Positions 1-8,440 of a stretch of 33,121 nt of DNA are shown in pieces. The notes beneath the pieces were generated by a model, which was not told the DNA's origin, did no database searches, and saw only the letters and a program-made list of their open reading frames with translations. How positions within the stretch are numbered: the first letter of the stretch is position 1; the number at the start of each line of letters is the position of its first letter. The DNA comes from Chloroflexi bacterium TSY. GTDB taxonomy: Bacteria > Chloroflexota > Anaerolineae > Caldilineales > Caldilineaceae. The position numbers and the translations under genes were made by a program. The DNA lies in assembly GCA_019217005.1 (NCBI GenBank), contig JAHBNG010000012.1:163935-197055 (forward strand). Reading direction: 5' to 3'.

Positions 1-40
1 AGAGAATCGGCTGCATTTACACACGTTGGGACACACTCCC
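1..40 (-). repeat. 81-bp palindromic element, copy A1 (cut by window edge)
   Basis: Only the last 40 bases are visible. Read on the minus strand they start GGGAGTGTGTCCC and continue with GTGTGTAAATGCAG, matching the left arm of the full copies at 20481-20561 and 8316-8396. The rest of the element lies outside the window, so its target duplication cannot be checked. It lies 27 bases upstream of the MFS gene start and may separate this gene from whatever lies upstream. Confidence 0.7.
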
Positions 41-67
41 TAGATCCGATTCCAAAAGGGAGAGATT

Positions 68-1498
68 GTGGAGACAGAACCAAATATGGGACCAGAACCT
101 GAAGGTGCGGTGTCTACATCAAAAGAATCGTCCGTGAAGGTCTTAGAGACAGAGCAAGATGTTGGGACACACTCCTTGGAAGAATCATCTGGGGAAGCGT
201 TTACGCGCAGATGGCCATGGTGGGTCTGGTTCGCTCCGTTTCTCTTTGCATTGAAGCTGCCAAAACTGAATCAACATCAATGGCGTGTATTGGGGTTGAT
301 TGGTTTTGCGTCGCTCTTTGATCGGTATGATGGCGCTGTGCTCCAATTAGCATTGCCGCAAATTCAGACCAGTTTAGGCATTACAGATGCGACGTTAAGT
401 AGCACAGTAGCGATCATCAAACTGGGATCGATTCCGGCCTTCCTGCTCATGTTGGCGGCGGATCGAATTGGGCGGCGGCGTCTCTTGCTCATTACCATTG
501 TTGGCTATACGATCACAACGGGAGCAACCGCTTTTGCCACTTCGATCAATATATTTATTGTCTTGCAGTTTTTGTCGCGGATCTTTCTAACAGCCGAGTT
601 ATTGCTCTCGTCGGTGGTGATTGCTGAGGAATTCCCACCCGATGCACGGGGCCGTGGCGTGGGGGCATTGGCAGCAATTGCTGCCAATGGATTCGGGCTG
701 GCTGCACTACTTTTTGCCTTTATTGAGATCCTGCCCTTTGGCTGGCGTTCGCTCTATTTTGTTGGGTTTATTCCGCTGCTTATTCTCACCAGCCTACGTC
801 GCGGGTTGCCGGAGACGGCTCACTTTCAAAAGCAGCAAGCTGCACGTGCCCAACAAGAAGGCGACGATGAACCTTTCATTGCAAATCTACAACCCGTTGT
901 GGATCTGGTACGTGCCTATCCCAGCCGCTTTTTTGCGATTAGTGCCATTATTTTTCTCTACGCTCTGGCTACAGATGCTGCTTTCTTCTATGACCCGACT
1001 TACTTGCAACAGGAACATGGCTGGCAGCCCTGGCACATTACGATATTGACCATCGGTGGCGGCTTTGGGGCTCTGTTTGGCAATACCATCGCTGGCAATA
1101 TCGGCGACTTAATGGGACGCAAACGAGCGACCATTCTATTCTTGACAGCCATGCCGATCTTGATTGCTCTCTTCTACAATGTATCCGGTTGGATGCTACC
1201 GGTCATCTGGGCCATGATGCTCTTTGGTATGATGGGTGTTGGCGTCTCAATTGAGACGCTTGGTTCAGAGTTGTTTCCAACTTCCTTTCGGTCGACTGCT
1301 GCCGGCGCACGCGCTCTCGTTGCATCGAGCGGTGCTGCCCTGAGTTTGGCCATACACGGCATACTCTTTAGCCTCGTTGGCTCTCAGTGGTTTGCCGTCA
1401 CGTTGCTGGCGTTTCTTGTCTTGCTGACGCCATTTCTTGTCGCTAAGTTGCCCGAAACAAGCGGTCGTACATTGGACGAGATAGCTCCTGAAAGGTAG
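68..1498 (+). CDS. MFS transporter, sugar/organic-acid porter type
   Basis: A 476-residue major facilitator superfamily permease. After a roughly 50-residue acidic, Ser/Glu-rich cytoplasmic N-terminus come about 12 hydrophobic segments. The signature loop between TM2 and TM3 is DRIGRRR at residues 132-138, and its counterpart in the second half is GDLMGRKR at about 346-353. The C-terminal LPETSGRTLDEI is typical of the sugar/metabolite:H+ symporter branch. The substrate cannot be read from the sequence. The start is GTG, with GGAG five bases upstream. It is the first visible gene of a plus-strand run; the next gene starts 62 bases after the stop. The N-terminal extension contains a 15-base copy (161-175) of the mobile-element end that lies just upstream, so part of the tail may be element-derived. 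Confidence 0.88.
   Translation: METEPNMGPEPEGAVSTSKESSVKVLETEQDVGTHSLEESSGEAFTRRWPWWVWFAPFLFALKLPKLNQHQWRVLGLIGFASLFDRYDGAVLQLALPQIQTSLGITDATLSSTVAIIKLGSIPAFLLMLAADRIGRRRLLLITIVGYTITTGATAFATSINIFIVLQFLSRIFLTAELLLSSVVIAEEFPPDARGRGVGALAAIAANGFGLAALLFAFIEILPFGWRSLYFVGFIPLLILTSLRRGLPETAHFQKQQAARAQQEGDDEPFIANLQPVVDLVRAYPSRFFAISAIIFLYALATDAAFFYDPTYLQQEHGWQPWHITILTIGGGFGALFGNTIAGNIGDLMGRKRATILFLTAMPILIALFYNVSGWMLPVIWAMMLFGMMGVGVSIETLGSELFPTSFRSTAAGARALVASSGAALSLAIHGILFSLVGSQWFAVTLLAFLVLLTPFLVAKLPETSGRTLDEIAPER
161..175 (-). repeat. 15-base fragment of the A-family element end inside the MFS gene
   Basis: GTTGGGACACACTCC here is identical to bases 25-39, the end of element A1. It encodes VGTHS in the variable N-terminal tail of the transporter. 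It may be a remnant of an older insertion that was kept in frame; a chance match is unlikely but possible. Confidence 0.5.
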
Positions 1499-1559
1499 AA
1501 TCAAGTGGCTGCTTTGTGTTGTGGTTGTCTAAAAATAGATATGACTGGACATAGTTTTT

Positions 1560-2660
1560 ATGCTTGAGTACGATATTGATCGTTTAATCCGCATTGTGGC
1601 CTGGATCGCCTGGGTTTTCTTTATTATTTATAGCCTGGACCTCTTCATACGCGCTGCGTGGAATGAGGGATTGGTCGTGGCAATTATTCGTCTCTTTTCG
1701 TTTCGAGTCCTCTTGCCCCTCACGGCCGTCTTCACGCTTAGTTTGATGAGTCTAGCGCTCGTTTTTATCCAACCACAGGAGGTAGCTGTTGTTGTGTCCG
1801 CTGCGGCTCCGAATGGCATCCGGCCACAGTCATTGCGTCCAGGATTACACTGGATCATTCCCTTTTTAGAGCGCAGCATCCGCTATCCAACCTACTGGCA
1901 AACCTATACAATGTCCAATGCACCGAACGAAGGTGATTTATTGGGCGATGATTCAATTCGCGCCCGTACAAGCGATGGACAAGAAGTGCGGCTTGACTGT
2001 TCGGTCATCTTTCGTATTGATGTTGGACAAGCGGTCTTGATCCATACGGATTGGCAAGAGCGCTACATTCAAGACTTTGTTCGGCCTGTGATTCGCGGTG
2101 TGGTGCGCACACAAGTTTCTCAGTTTCAAGTGGCCGAAGTCAATAGTTCATCTCGTAAAGATCTGGAAACGGCATTAAACAACTTCCTGCGCGTTGAATT
2201 TGTTGATAAAGGATTGATTCTCGATCAATTTCTCCTGCGCGACATCACGTTTACACCAGAGTATGCTGCCTCAATTGAGCAAAAACAGGTTGCGCTAGAA
2301 GGACAGCTCCAGCGTCAATATGAAGCAGAACAGATCCGCAATTTGGCCATCGGCCGCGCCGATGCGATTGAAATTGAAGCACAGGCACAGGCGCGCGCGC
2401 TTAAATTGATTGCCGAAGCGTTGGATGAGAACCCAGAGTTGATCACGTATCACTATGTGGAGAAACTTGCGCCAAATATTCGTGCAATGTTGGTGCCAAG
2501 TAATTCCCCCTTGATCCTCCCACTTCCGGAATTAGAACAGACGACGTTGGATCAGTCGGGGGTATTGACACCGACGATATCACAGATAAGTACACCAATC
2601 CCATTCGTTGAGCCTACTCCTGCACCCGTGCCGACAATACTTTCCGATCTTGTTCCTTAG
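1560..2660 (+). CDS. SPFH/band-7 (prohibitin-like) membrane protein
   Basis: A 366-residue protein with two N-terminal hydrophobic segments (about 12-33 and 50-70), an SPFH domain (about 71-240, including RPGLHWIIPFLE, the RARTSDGQEV strand and the FLLRDITFTPEY end) and a charged Ala/Glu-rich helical stretch (about 240-288) typical of the oligomerisation coiled coil. The tail is Pro/Thr-rich. SPFH proteins form large membrane-bound rings or microdomain scaffolds that protect membrane complexes or control proteases. The extra TM segment before the usual anchor is less common. No clear ribosome-binding site precedes ATG 1560. Position between a transporter and several small membrane proteins suggests it organises a membrane assembly; that role is inferred. 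Confidence 0.88.
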   Translation: MLEYDIDRLIRIVAWIAWVFFIIYSLDLFIRAAWNEGLVVAIIRLFSFRVLLPLTAVFTLSLMSLALVFIQPQEVAVVVSAAAPNGIRPQSLRPGLHWIIPFLERSIRYPTYWQTYTMSNAPNEGDLLGDDSIRARTSDGQEVRLDCSVIFRIDVGQAVLIHTDWQERYIQDFVRPVIRGVVRTQVSQFQVAEVNSSSRKDLETALNNFLRVEFVDKGLILDQFLLRDITFTPEYAASIEQKQVALEGQLQRQYEAEQIRNLAIGRADAIEIEAQAQARALKLIAEALDENPELITYHYVEKLAPNIRAMLVPSNSPLILPLPELEQTTLDQSGVLTPTISQISTPIPFVEPTPAPVPTILSDLVP

Positions 2661-2740
2661 GCCCTTGTGGGATCAATATCGTGATTTGCTCTCGAATCCT
2701 TAAAGATACCTTAGAGATAAATGACAGATAAGGAGATATA

Positions 2741-3592
2741 ATGTCACTTGTTATTTTTATGTTGATGGCAGTACTGATATTCGGTCTGTTTTCTATCTTA
2801 TGGGAACGACGCTGGAAAAACCGCAATACCGAGCCTTTAGAAGAGCAAATTGCAACGTCCCCACCGAATGTATCGCTCACGACGCGAGTGACAGAAGGAG
2901 CGTCTGCGTTGTGGACAAAACTATCATCGCGGGAACAACAGCCCGCATTGGCGGATCTTTTTCGCACATGGTCTGACCAGGCATTAGCAGCTGACATTGA
3001 AGTATACAATTGGTTAAATGCGCTTTTCGATCCAGCATATACAGCTTTTATTGAGCATATGGCTGAATTCGCTGATGAAATGGGCTTTAGATTGGTAGAT
3101 CTTGTAGAGGGTCAAATGGCACAATTGCCAAGTGTTGAACAGAGCGCAACACAAATTATCCTAAATTATTGTCGGGCCAATCAACAAGCTGCATTGGCAC
3201 AGGAAGATTTTGATGGGTATCATCTTTATGCTGCCTATTTACAATCACCAACCAGCATCGATAGTCAACGTTTTGCACAGCAACTCTATGCGAAACTGGT
3301 GGAACAACAAGTCGTTTCAGCGCCAACCCCCGAGTTGCTAGCTTTGACTGAACAGGAACGTGTGGCACAAATGCAGGATGTCATTCGCCAAGCTGCCGAG
3401 AAACCCGAGCCGTTTGGCGCTGTGTTGAGCGCCGTTGCGGCCGAACGTCAGCAATCAGCTGCTGACTTGACAGTTGCTGCGATTGTGGAACGTGCAATGC
3501 AAAAAGTGACCAGACCTGCGATGGAGACACCGACTGAAACTCCAGCAGCAGAGAAGGAGGCGTCGGAGAAATCTGTAAAGATATCGGCTTAA
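2741..3592 (+). CDS. Membrane-anchored helical protein of unknown function (paralogue of the 11331 gene)
   Basis: 283 residues, one N-terminal TM helix (about 2-19) followed by WERRWKNR and a long, mostly helical soluble part. I do not recognise a named family. It shares YHLYAAY (160-166) and QQLYAKL (180-186) with the product of 11331-12050, which has YHAYLAF (131-137) and QQLYRKL (151-157); the spacing of 20 residues is the same in both, and the regions before also resemble each other (a DLF/DLL helix, then a WLxxxxD segment). The positive residues after the TM suggest a cytoplasmic helical domain. The start is well supported by AAGGAG 11 bases upstream. The stop codon sits directly at a mobile-element copy (A3). 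Acidic/Ala-rich tail after residue 255. Confidence 0.8.
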   Translation: MSLVIFMLMAVLIFGLFSILWERRWKNRNTEPLEEQIATSPPNVSLTTRVTEGASALWTKLSSREQQPALADLFRTWSDQALAADIEVYNWLNALFDPAYTAFIEHMAEFADEMGFRLVDLVEGQMAQLPSVEQSATQIILNYCRANQQAALAQEDFDGYHLYAAYLQSPTSIDSQRFAQQLYAKLVEQQVVSAPTPELLALTEQERVAQMQDVIRQAAEKPEPFGAVLSAVAAERQQSAADLTVAAIVERAMQKVTRPAMETPTETPAAEKEASEKSVKISA

Positions 3593-3596
3593 CTTG

Positions 3597-3674
3597 GACG
3601 GTGTCCCAAATTGTGTGTGAATTCGCTTTTTCTCTGAGAGACCCAAGTAGCTTCTACACAATTTGTGGTATACC
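3597..3674. repeat. Palindromic element, diverged copy A3
   Basis: Left arm GGTGTCCCAAATTGTGTG and right arm CACAATTTGTGGTATACCAC form an imperfect inverted repeat around a TCTCTGAGAGA centre, matching the layout of the 81-bp copies at 8316 and 20481. It is flanked by ACTTG on both sides (3592-3596 and 3675-3679), a possible decayed target duplication. It starts only a few bases after the stop codon of the 2741 gene and may act as a transcript-end hairpin. Confidence 0.65.
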
Positions 3675-3730
3675 ACTTGAATTGTGATTGCTACATTGTA
3701 ATTTCCATATCTATATTAGGAGCAAACAAG

Positions 3731-4273
3731 ATGATATCACTTGGTACTTTAGGGTTGACGGGTGCATTAGTGTATGGTGGTGTAAAAGCGTTGCGAAGCT
3801 TGATTGTTCGAAAGGAGAGGCGGGGGGAATGGCTGAACACGACAAGCCCCGCTGGTGCTACCGCAACGCCAGAGCCAGCGGGCACTGCAACTGTTATCGA
3901 ACCTATAGATCGACCTGCATCATTACTCAACTACATTGTCCATGATGAGCAAGGTCGCAAGCAATCGATACTGGCGTTGAGTGGTACAACTACAGCTTTG
4001 CATATCCTCCTTGGTTTACAGTGGGGAACTCCCATCTTTATTTGGAATGGTGCTGGCTTTGTGGCTTTTGCTGTTGCTCAATACTTTGTTCCACAGCTGG
4101 CACCATATCGCCGCGAGATACGTGATGGGTTTATTGCGTACACGGGCACGACCATTGTGGCCTATTTTCTTGTCCGCGGTCCAGCTGGGTTAACTAATGT
4201 TGTCGGGATGACAACCAAACTTGTTGAAGCCGGATTGATTGCACTGCTCTGGCGTGAAGAAGAGGACGAATGA
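3731..4273 (+). CDS. Small membrane protein of unknown function
   Basis: 180 residues from ATG 3731, chosen because AGGAG lies eight bases upstream; an upstream in-frame ATG at 3665 lies beside the A3 element and has no such site. It has a short hydrophobic N-terminus, a Thr/Ala/Pro-rich linker (about residues 35-62), then several hydrophobic segments (about 80-172) and an acidic end WREEEDE. No known family recognised. The stop overlaps the next start as ATGA (4270-4273), so translation of the two is coupled, which argues that this protein and the pentapeptide/PstS-like fusion work together, perhaps in one membrane complex. Confidence 0.75.
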   Translation: MISLGTLGLTGALVYGGVKALRSLIVRKERRGEWLNTTSPAGATATPEPAGTATVIEPIDRPASLLNYIVHDEQGRKQSILALSGTTTALHILLGLQWGTPIFIWNGAGFVAFAVAQYFVPQLAPYRREIRDGFIAYTGTTIVAYFLVRGPAGLTNVVGMTTKLVEAGLIALLWREEEDE

Positions 4274-6189
4274 TTCTTCTTTTCGTTATCGTTGGCCTCA
4301 TCCTAATGGTTGCATTGCTCTATATTTCGAGTCGTGTTGCTCACGAGAATGCGTCCATTGTACGCCAATCCATACTCCGAGTGGCGTTCATTGTTGTTGT
4401 CATGGTTGGCGTTTTCCTCTGGGCACGATACTGGCTCTTACTGGCTGTGAGCTGCCGACCAGATTGTGTTGGTGCCAATCTGGTCGCGTGGGATTTAGAG
4501 CGGGCTGTTTTGCGGAACAGTGATTTTGCCGAAGCAAATCTACGGGGTGCAAACCTGAGCAATGCGGATCTCTTTAATGCTGATTTTTCGGGTGCCAATC
4601 TAGATGGGGTCAACTTTCAAAATGGAAATCTACGCAGTACGCGTTTTATGGGAGCAGTATTATCCAACGCAGATTTTCGCGGTGCCCAATTAGGCGATAC
4701 TGATCTGCGTGGTGCTCAGCTAAATGAAGCGGACCTCACTCACGTGGATCTCACGCGGGTACATCTGGACGGTGTTGTCTTTGACAATGCAAAGTTGGTG
4801 GAAGCAAATCTAACCAATAAAGATCTGGCTGGCGTTAGTTTCGTACGGGCTGACTTGACTGGCGCAGACTTGAGCGATGCGGATCTCCGTGGCAGTCGTT
4901 TAAGTGGCGCTAATTTGAGCGGAGCACGATTGACAGATAGCAATTTAGCTGGTGCCTGGCTCAATCTAGCGGATCTGACTGGTGCCGACCTACGGGGAGC
5001 CAATTTGGCGGGAGCACATCTCATGGGTGCCAAATTATCCTCTGCCGATTTGAGCGGAAGCCAATTGATTGGTGCCAGCTTGATTGGTGCTCATGTCAAT
5101 GGTGCCAATTTGCGTTCCGCAGATCTAACCGGTATCCGTCTACTCGTCAATGAATTGTTGCCTCTGGATATTTTGACCGATCCGTTGTTAGAGGAATTGA
5201 ATGAGTTACAGCTTCTGGAGGTGATTGCCGACGTCGATCTCTCCGGCGTACGCTTCAATCGACAAACAAAATGGCCTGTGGGTAGAACCTCTATCTTGGA
5301 GGGGATGCTCGGTACTAGATTTTATGAATATGCGTTAGATAACGTTGAGACTGCATTATTTATTGAAGGCAACTCTAGCGCGATGCTACTGTCCCAAGCA
5401 ATCTATAGGCAATTTGAACAGAATGGCAATACGCAACCGGTTTTGCTTGATACTGTGACGTCAAGTTCTGCGATTGAAGAATTCTGTACTGATACTCGTG
5501 TCCATCTCGTAACGATTAACCGACCGTTTGGTGCGGATGAAGCAGAACGATGCTCGCTAAACGGCCGTCGACTTATTACGTTTACAGTTGGCATTCAAGC
5601 GTTGGTTCTGGTCGTGAACCCCGATAATGACTTTATTAATGGCGTGAACCCCGATCAACTTGCTGCACTTACGACAGCGAACCGCTGGTCCGATGTAAAC
5701 TTGTCGTGGCCGCGTATGCCAATCAATCGATTGATACCGAATGTTGAGACGGTCACCTTACAGTTCTGGGTTGAACGGCTCTTTAGTGGCAACGTCGAGG
5801 CCGCAAGACAGGCACTGAGCGCCGTTTCTTTGGCCAATAGCGCTGCCCAACTGATCCAGGCAATCATCAGTGATCCATATGCGATAGGCGTATTTGATTA
5901 TGGTGATTATCAGCGAAGCGGAAGTGCGCTTAAATTATTGCCCATTAGTGGACAAATACCCAGTAAACAGAGTATAAGCCACAAAGCTTACATGTTTACG
6001 CTGCCAATTTATCTATATGCTGATACCAATCAGATTGGTCAGCTACCGGAACTGCGGAATTTTTTGATTTATTATTTTAATCATGTGAATCTAGTCATTG
6101 AGCAGGTTGGGTTGTTTCCAGTGGACCCAGAACTGTTGGTGGAAGCCAAGACACGTCTTGAGAGATTTCGTATCCTGAACGCAGAGTAG
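4270..6189 (+). CDS. Membrane-anchored pentapeptide-repeat protein fused to a PstS-like phosphate-binding domain
   Basis: 639 residues in three parts. Two hydrophobic segments (about 1-20 and 36-60) are followed by a Cys pair, C62-R-P-D-C66. From about 67 to 292 runs an almost unbroken A(D/N)LxG pentapeptide array, about 45 repeats or 11 coils of a right-handed beta-helix. It ends in the capping motif RQTKWPVG, also found in the next gene's product. From about 355 to 630 the sequence resembles periplasmic phosphate-binding proteins: EGNSSAMLLSQAIYRQFEQ aligns with the PstS GSST(V/A)xPL loop and helix, ALVLVVNPDNDF with the hinge strand, RWSDVNLSWPRMPI with the WNDI..PxxPI segment, and DPYAIGVFDYGDY with the SxGAIGYxxY segment. 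Family similarity is read by eye. I infer that repeats and binding domain are outside the membrane. No phosphate permease is nearby, so a sensing or scavenging role is possible. Confidence 0.8.
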   Translation: MILLFVIVGLILMVALLYISSRVAHENASIVRQSILRVAFIVVVMVGVFLWARYWLLLAVSCRPDCVGANLVAWDLERAVLRNSDFAEANLRGANLSNADLFNADFSGANLDGVNFQNGNLRSTRFMGAVLSNADFRGAQLGDTDLRGAQLNEADLTHVDLTRVHLDGVVFDNAKLVEANLTNKDLAGVSFVRADLTGADLSDADLRGSRLSGANLSGARLTDSNLAGAWLNLADLTGADLRGANLAGAHLMGAKLSSADLSGSQLIGASLIGAHVNGANLRSADLTGIRLLVNELLPLDILTDPLLEELNELQLLEVIADVDLSGVRFNRQTKWPVGRTSILEGMLGTRFYEYALDNVETALFIEGNSSAMLLSQAIYRQFEQNGNTQPVLLDTVTSSSAIEEFCTDTRVHLVTINRPFGADEAERCSLNGRRLITFTVGIQALVLVVNPDNDFINGVNPDQLAALTTANRWSDVNLSWPRMPINRLIPNVETVTLQFWVERLFSGNVEAARQALSAVSLANSAAQLIQAIISDPYAIGVFDYGDYQRSGSALKLLPISGQIPSKQSISHKAYMFTLPIYLYADTNQIGQLPELRNFLIYYFNHVNLVIEQVGLFPVDPELLVEAKTRLERFRILNAE

Positions 6190-6210
6190 CATTTTGACAT
6201 TCTGCGGCGA

Positions 6211-7227
6211 ATGGTGAATATGGTCAACTTTATTTTCATCCACGATAGCACTCAGTACAGATTTGCTGCTCTAATGATCATAAGCATGCTCTTGCTTACG
6301 AGTTGTGGTGAGCAGTTACCGGATGGCTGTCCTCCGCGTTGTGTCGAAGCGAAATTGCGTGGACGAGAGTTAGGTGATATCAATTTTGAAGGTGCGGATC
6401 TGGTTGGCGTTGTGCTAACTGGTAGTAATTTGCATGAAGCAAATTTCCGCAATACGGATCTGTCCGGCGCGGATCTGCGTAATACGCAACTCATTCGAGC
6501 GGATTTGACAGGTGCCGATCTGAGTGGCGCCAATCTCAGCGGTGCCGATCTGACGCGCTCGATTCTGGATAATGCCGATTTATCCGGTGCGGATTTGACA
6601 GGTGCAACGTTAACAGGGGTTGATTTGACGAATGATGTCACGTTGTCTGCGATTATCCTAAATGAGGCGCGCTTGATTGGGGCAAAGATGTGGGGTGTTG
6701 ATCTTGCTGGAACACAATTATTGGGGACGGATTTGCGTGGCGCCAATCTTGTCGGCGCGGATCTAGCAGGTGCCAATCTCGGAGATGAGTTGAGCGGAGT
6801 TGGGGCAATTCTGAATGGTGCTGATCTCCGTGGCGTACGGCTTTCTGATGCCAATATTTCACATGCGAATTTGGCTGGTACAGATTTGGCGCGTGCCCAG
6901 ATGGACGATGTTTCTACTAATTCGACTGACTTCGCTGGTGCCAATCTGTCTAAGGCTGATCTGAGCGGGGCAAAGATGGATTTATCTGATTTGAGCGGCG
7001 TCAAGTTAAATGAAGCCGATCTGAGTGGGGCAAGCCTCCGTGGTGTACTGCTAAATGGTGCTGACCTCAATGGCGTTAATTTGCAAAATGTCGATCTAGA
7101 GCAAATACAGTACAGCTCTCCGGTTGAACAACCGTTGGCGGGGGTTGAGTTGCGGGGAATCACGTATGATGGGGAAACCCAATGGCCCGCCGGTTTTTTC
7201 CCTCCTTTTAGTGCTGTTCGTGAGTAA
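6211..7227 (+). CDS. Pentapeptide-repeat lipoprotein
   Basis: 338 residues. The N-terminus ends in a lipobox, LLLTSC, with the modified Cys at residue 32, so the protein should be lipid-anchored outside the cytoplasmic membrane. A second Cys pair, C40-P-P-R-C44, begins the repeat region, just as in the preceding protein (CRPDC). Pentapeptides run from about 46 to 300, then ITYDGETQWPAGFFP caps the helix. Most pentapeptide proteins are cytoplasmic (for example gyrase-protecting ones), so two extracytoplasmic arrays side by side are unusual. The start could also be ATG 6220; both give a plausible signal peptide. It lies 21 bases after the preceding stop, so it is probably co-transcribed. Confidence 0.85.
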   Translation: MVNMVNFIFIHDSTQYRFAALMIISMLLLTSCGEQLPDGCPPRCVEAKLRGRELGDINFEGADLVGVVLTGSNLHEANFRNTDLSGADLRNTQLIRADLTGADLSGANLSGADLTRSILDNADLSGADLTGATLTGVDLTNDVTLSAIILNEARLIGAKMWGVDLAGTQLLGTDLRGANLVGADLAGANLGDELSGVGAILNGADLRGVRLSDANISHANLAGTDLARAQMDDVSTNSTDFAGANLSKADLSGAKMDLSDLSGVKLNEADLSGASLRGVLLNGADLNGVNLQNVDLEQIQYSSPVEQPLAGVELRGITYDGETQWPAGFFPPFSAVRE

Positions 7228-7231
7228 TTAT

Positions 7232-8311
7232 ATGGATTACCTATACCATATATCGCGTGCCTCTAGTTGGCATGTGCTAATGACCCTTCTGCTTGGGATG
7301 CTCTGTATTTCTTGTAATGCTCAAACAACATCGAGCGCAACGGCTGACGACGATGATATCACAGTATATTCATCCATTCCGAGTGACATTGTCGGCGATT
7401 ATTTGACGGCCTTTAATGCTGAGCACCCCGAAATTAACGTAAGACTCGTCAACGGCGTGACATTAAAATTAATTGAGCGTCTCTTGGAGGAAGAGGATGA
7501 TCCGCAAGCCGATGTTGTTTGGGGATTGGCTGTCTCGAGTATGCTCAATCTCGAGTGGAATTACCTGTTGACAATGTATACTCCGACAGGGATTGAGCGA
7601 ATTGATCCACGCTTTCTTGATGATGAGCAGCCGCCGCAATGGGTTGGCATATCGGCACGTTCTATTGTTCTCTGTGTGAACGAAGATGAATTAGGCAACC
7701 GGAACTTGCCGATGCCGACATCCTGGCAGGATCTGATTGATCCAATTTATCAGGGACACCTATTGATCCTGAGTCCTGGCCAAACGACTGTTGGTTACTT
7801 GTTGATCTCTACGATTTTGCAGTTGAATGGCGATATTACGGGATGGGAATACTTTGCCCAGCTACATGAGAATGTTGAAGGAGTTTATGCGAATCATGCT
7901 CGTGGGGTCTGTAAACCAGTCTTGAATGGCGACTTTCCCATCGGGCTGACTTATGACTACCGAGCGTATCTTCCCGATGAACCAACGATGACTCTTGTTT
8001 TTCCCGAAGAAGGTGTCGGTTGGGATCTAGAAGTGAATGGATTGGTTCGCAAAGAAGAGATTAAAACGGGGGCCAAAATTTTTCTTGATTGGGCAATTAG
8101 TGATAACGCGATGCAACAATATGCTCAGGATCGCTTAATTACAGCTGCGACAACCGAAGTGGAAACCAGACAGGGGATCGATGCGAGCGAGCTCTCCTCT
8201 TATTTATTTGATCTGGATATTGCCTGGGTTGCCGCAAATCGTGTACGTGTCCAGGAGCAGTGGCTAGAGCTTTATGGAGATGATATTGAGCTGATTGATA
8301 CTTCACAGTAG
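7232..8311 (+). CDS. ABC-type substrate-binding lipoprotein, 2-aminoethylphosphonate/iron-binding type
   Basis: 359 residues from ATG 7232, which places a signal peptide and the Cys of MLCISC at residue 28; the open frame extends upstream to 7124 inside the previous gene, but those residues do not look like a signal. The mature part opens with ITVYSSIPSDIVGDYLTAF and carries PQADVVWGLA, PPQWVGISA, LPMPTSWQDLIDPIYQG, LHENV, PIGLTYDYRA and FPEEGVGWDLEVNGL, the motif order I know from putative 2-aminoethylphosphonate binding proteins of the Fbp/PhnS group. Ligand remains a guess. No permease or ATPase gene adjoins it, so it either serves a distant transporter or has a non-transport role with its neighbours. 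The stop codon lies within the 8-bp target duplication of element A4. Confidence 0.8.
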   Translation: MDYLYHISRASSWHVLMTLLLGMLCISCNAQTTSSATADDDDITVYSSIPSDIVGDYLTAFNAEHPEINVRLVNGVTLKLIERLLEEEDDPQADVVWGLAVSSMLNLEWNYLLTMYTPTGIERIDPRFLDDEQPPQWVGISARSIVLCVNEDELGNRNLPMPTSWQDLIDPIYQGHLLILSPGQTTVGYLLISTILQLNGDITGWEYFAQLHENVEGVYANHARGVCKPVLNGDFPIGLTYDYRAYLPDEPTMTLVFPEEGVGWDLEVNGLVRKEEIKTGAKIFLDWAISDNAMQQYAQDRLITAATTEVETRQGIDASELSSYLFDLDIAWVAANRVRVQEQWLELYGDDIELIDTSQ

Positions 8312-8404
8312 GTTCGGATGTGTACCACAAGGTGTGTAAAGAAAGTAGATTTTCTGACTGAGAGGTCTGCATTTACACACTTTGGGACACACTATCGTAG
8401 GTTC
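8308..8404. mobile_element. 81-bp palindromic MITE, copy A4, with 8-bp target duplication
   Basis: The element is 8316-8396, flanked by exact GTAGGTTC repeats at 8308-8315 and 8397-8404. Its arms are TGTGTACCACAAGGTGTGTAAA and, at the other end, ATTTACACACTTTGGGACACA; the arms are imperfectly complementary (ACCAC on one side, CCC on the other). It has no coding capacity. Same length as copy A5 at 20481-20561. The stop codon of the binding-protein gene (TAG 8309-8311) is inside the left duplication, so the insertion landed exactly at the end of the operon and its hairpin may now end the transcript. Confidence 0.88.
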
Positions 8405-8440
8405 TGTTGAACTGATATTGTTGTACCAAGGATTTTATAA

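Noticed and set aside
4480..5130. Tandem 15-base periodicity resembling a repeat array or CRISPR
   Set aside because: The period equals five codons and encodes A(D/N)LxG repeats with many synonymous changes; there are no uniform repeats with unique spacers.
6252..7163. Long minus-strand open frame (303 codons) opposite the pentapeptide lipoprotein
   Set aside because: It arises from the regular GGTGCNGATCTG codon pattern of the pentapeptide array on the other strand; its protein is an artificial SAP/RLAP-type repeat. The same holds for 4740-5033.
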